Below are positions 39,999-42,133 of a stretch of DNA of 42,133 nt, in pieces. The translations under genes and the position numbers were made by a program. The notes beneath the pieces were generated by a model. The model saw only the letters and a program-made list of their open reading frames with translations, made no database searches and was not told the origin of the DNA. Within the stretch, counting starts at the first letter, position 1, and every line of letters begins with the position of its first letter. The stretch comes from a virus: positions 1-42,133 of IMG/VR virus record IMGVR_UViG_3300047378_000147; one strand, written 5' to 3'.

Positions 39999-42133
39999 TT
40001 ATTTTTTTATTTTAGATAAACTTCCTTCGTTATTATATTTTTTTATACCTAAATCAATACTTTTTTTAGTAATCATAGGCACGGGCGTATACTTGTTTTT
40101 ATTACAAGCCATTATTGCTAAACCAGAGCTTATAGAAGCATCGTGCTTTGTCCTGTTGTTTATGTCAAAAGTAGCCCAGTCTTCTAGTGTTTTTTGAAAA
40201 TACATATCACCATATTCTTCGTTAGAATATCCAATGTGAGTTTCTATATAAGATTCAATAGCAGCCGCGTGAGCTTGCTTAATGTCTTCACTTGAATTAG
40301 GTATTCCACCAATTTCTTTTTCTGTTGTAGATAATTTATTCCAAATTTTATCTGGTCTATTTATTGAAAAACCTCTATAACCTCTACGTTTAAAATAATA
40401 TAATAATCTAGGTTTATTATTTTCAGCTAATATTGGCATGCCGTAGAATATACAAGCCATCAACACGTCTTCAAAGAATATCTCAGCTGTTTGAGGTCTT
40501 GATATATACTCTAAAAAGAAATGATTAGGCGGAGCATCTTCCATGGAAAATTTAGTTAATCCGTGTAGCGATCCATTAGAACCTTTACCGTCAACAGTAC
40601 CGCTAATGTCGTAAGAGTCACAACCAAAAGCTCCAATATGCTCGTTGCCTGGATATTTAATGCCATTTTTTATTATAACTTTATTTTGTAATCCTAAATT
40701 TGGTACCCAAGAAACCATAAATCTACCTTTATCATTAGGGTAGAATACAACTTTAGTATCTTTAACACCATTTACCCACTGGAAATTACCTTTAGAAACT
40801 CTACTTAAATTATTTATTTCTTCGTTGTAATCTATTTGTTGGTATATTTTAGTTAAATTAAATATAGACTGTTTTGATTCGTCTCTGAAAGCATGTTGTT
40901 CAGTTCTTGGAAACTGTCTGTAATATTCATTTAAACTGTCTTGATCATTTTTTAATCCTTCAACTTCATTTTCCCAGTGCTCAATAACGCCTGTTGTAAT
41001 GTCGTAACCGTCAACTCCTTTGATTGGATTTTCTTCTCTAATGAAAACAGGTAATCCGTAAGAATCCATGAATCCTTCGTAGTTCCATTCCATAGGGACG
41101 AACAAAGAATAGAGTCCAGAAGAAGTTTGTCCGTTACGATTTCTCTTTGTAACGTCTGAATTATAGTATAATTTTTTGAAGTTGTTTCCACCTTTATCTA
41201 ATGCGTTTGAAGTTGAACCCATCATACACTTGCCTACGATTCTTGATCCTAGCCTTAGTGTAGTCTTTGTAACTCGCCAGTTGTTTAGTATGTTGTCTGG
41301 TCTTTCCCATTTTCCACTTTCATCATGTGCTAATAATTTTAATTTCTCACCATCGTAAGAGTTGTCGCCGGTATTTTTCCAGTCAATAGTTGTGTCAAGT
41401 CCATCTAGTTCTCTTAGTTGCTCATTACTCTCAAGCTTTCTTCTAGTAAGTTTTGAAGCCGGAACCCTATACGCCAGTTCTGTCTTAGGACGATCCATAC
41501 CGTCTTGGATCGGCTTGAAGAAAAACGGATAGTTAACGGATATTGGCACGACTTTATCTGTAAACATTTTTTTAGCATCTGATCCAGACTTAGATAATAT
41601 ACCGAATCTGGAGTCACTGGATATCGTCGCTTGATTAACAAGCTCTGCTGAGGACATAAATGAAAATCCAGACCTTCTGTTTTTAAGGTAGCACATCCCG
41701 TAACATCTGTTATCTGCCTTGCATGCTTCCCAAAATATAAAGAATAATCTATTTGCTTCTCTATAGTCTGGTGCTCCAACGTCGATCTTTGACCACTGTA
41801 AGTACATGTAATGAGTACCAGTAATATAAATAGGAGTGCCGTTGTTATAGAACCAGTAACCTTGATCTCTTCTTGTAAATTCTTTATCGATATAATCATA
41901 CCACTTTTCTTTAAATTCAGTGTCATAATCTTCCCAGTCAAACCTTGATTTAATTCTACTTAGTTCTTTTGGGTAATCTGCTTTTTCCCATCTTTGTTCC
42001 GCTTTTTCTTTGCTTCGTTTAAACGGTTCATTTGTTGCTGGTAAAGCAATCCTGAGATTTTGTATTTCAATGATTTGTCCAATTTGTCCAGTTTTACTTA
42101 TTACTATAAAATCATAATCAGAGTTATAACCAT
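39999..42133 (-). CDS. Terminase large subunit, 5' end outside the window (at least 710 aa)
   Basis: DNA-packaging motor. The frame stays open to the right edge (no stop, no clear start), so the first Met at 41807 is internal: GTPIYITGTHYM continues upstream. Features: deviant Walker A RRSGFSF, Walker B KLKLLAHDE, coupling motif MGSTSN, and a C-terminal RNase H-like nuclease with Asp in FGCDSYDISG, Glu in ILAENN and Asp in KHDASIS. The visible length is large for a phage terminase. No small subunit is seen; it may lie outside the window. The gene heads the virion arm, with the portal gene next to it. Confidence 0.9.
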   Translation of the reverse strand, partial: GYNSDYDFIVISKTGQIGQIIEIQNLRIALPATNEPFKRSKEKAEQRWEKADYPKELSRIKSRFDWEDYDTEFKEKWYDYIDKEFTRRDQGYWFYNNGTPIYITGTHYMYLQWSKIDVGAPDYREANRLFFIFWEACKADNRCYGMCYLKNRRSGFSFMSSAELVNQATISSDSRFGILSKSGSDAKKMFTDKVVPISVNYPFFFKPIQDGMDRPKTELAYRVPASKLTRRKLESNEQLRELDGLDTTIDWKNTGDNSYDGEKLKLLAHDESGKWERPDNILNNWRVTKTTLRLGSRIVGKCMMGSTSNALDKGGNNFKKLYYNSDVTKRNRNGQTSSGLYSLFVPMEWNYEGFMDSYGLPVFIREENPIKGVDGYDITTGVIEHWENEVEGLKNDQDSLNEYYRQFPRTEQHAFRDESKQSIFNLTKIYQQIDYNEEINNLSRVSKGNFQWVNGVKDTKVVFYPNDKGRFMVSWVPNLGLQNKVIIKNGIKYPGNEHIGAFGCDSYDISGTVDGKGSNGSLHGLTKFSMEDAPPNHFFLEYISRPQTAEIFFEDVLMACIFYGMPILAENNKPRLLYYFKRRGYRGFSINRPDKIWNKLSTTEKEIGGIPNSSEDIKQAHAAAIESYIETHIGYSNEEYGDMYFQKTLEDWATFDINNRTKHDASISSGLAIMACNKNKYTPVPMITKKSIDLGIKKYNNEGSLSKIKK

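Noticed and set aside
41805-41807. Met at 41807 as the terminase start
   Set aside because: The same frame continues without a stop to the window edge with terminase-like sequence (YWFYNNGTPIYITGTHY), so the true start lies outside.
41414-41941. Long ORF in another frame over the terminase
   Set aside because: It is a shadow: the terminase frame is open through the whole region with intact motifs, while this frame shows none.
1-42133. Prophage or integrative element
   Set aside because: No integrase, excisionase, repressor pair, tRNA or attachment repeat was visible; the layout is that of a lytic-type phage, although the window may be incomplete.
1-42133. Circular closure by joining the right edge to base 1
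   Set aside because: Joining keeps the terminase frame open for a while but gives no clear in-frame ATG before the opposing gene 1, and no end overlap is visible; it remains undecided.

Overview
The window is most of the genome of a tailed double-stranded DNA phage with a short, podovirus-like tail, very probably infecting a marine member of the Bacteroidota. Phage origin is clear from the large terminase, portal, major capsid protein, connector and tail proteins, and giant internal virion protein. The host guess rests on the gene starts. Almost none has a Shine-Dalgarno sequence; starts are preceded by A/T-rich leaders, as in Bacteroidota. The DNA is AT-rich and tightly packed. The nearest relatives I can name from memory are uncultured marine podoviruses and, for the virion module only, crAss-like phages. 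This was not searched.

The genome is split into two convergent arms that meet at a bidirectional terminator near 12.49 kb. The plus-strand arm (43-12468) is early/replicative. It holds small accessory genes, an ATP-dependent DNA ligase, a cluster of overlapping mini-genes, an HTH regulator, a phage sigma-70-like factor, an ERF annealing protein with a PD-(D/E)XK exonuclease, an SSB-like protein and a T7-type primase-helicase. These are followed by a ThyA-fold enzyme with a dCMP-type active site, MazG-like pyrophosphohydrolases, a T7-endonuclease-I-like resolvase and a B12-dependent (class II) ribonucleotide reductase. A 37-nt element with fixed spacing to the start codon stands before two gene blocks, with a weaker copy before a third.

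The minus-strand arm, read from the right edge leftwards, is the virion module. It runs terminase large subunit (5' end outside the window), portal, scaffold-like protein, major capsid protein, a small head protein, a terminator and a conserved unknown protein. Next come four connector/ring proteins arranged A-B-A-B, two large tail stabilisation ('muzzle'-type) proteins, a GNAT-like protein, three internal virion proteins in the order of T7 gp14-gp15-gp16 and a PAP2-type phosphatase. The third internal protein is 3171 aa and carries zincin-, nuclease- and HAD-like motifs.

Likely workflow: host polymerase, perhaps redirected by the phage sigma factor, transcribes the plus arm. Nucleotide enzymes (RNR, ThyA-like, MazG) feed replication by primase-helicase, SSB and ligase, with recombination and junction resolution by ERF, exonuclease and endonuclease I. 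The minus arm then builds capsid and tail. I found no DNA polymerase, small terminase, endolysin, integrase, tRNA gene or CRISPR array in the window.
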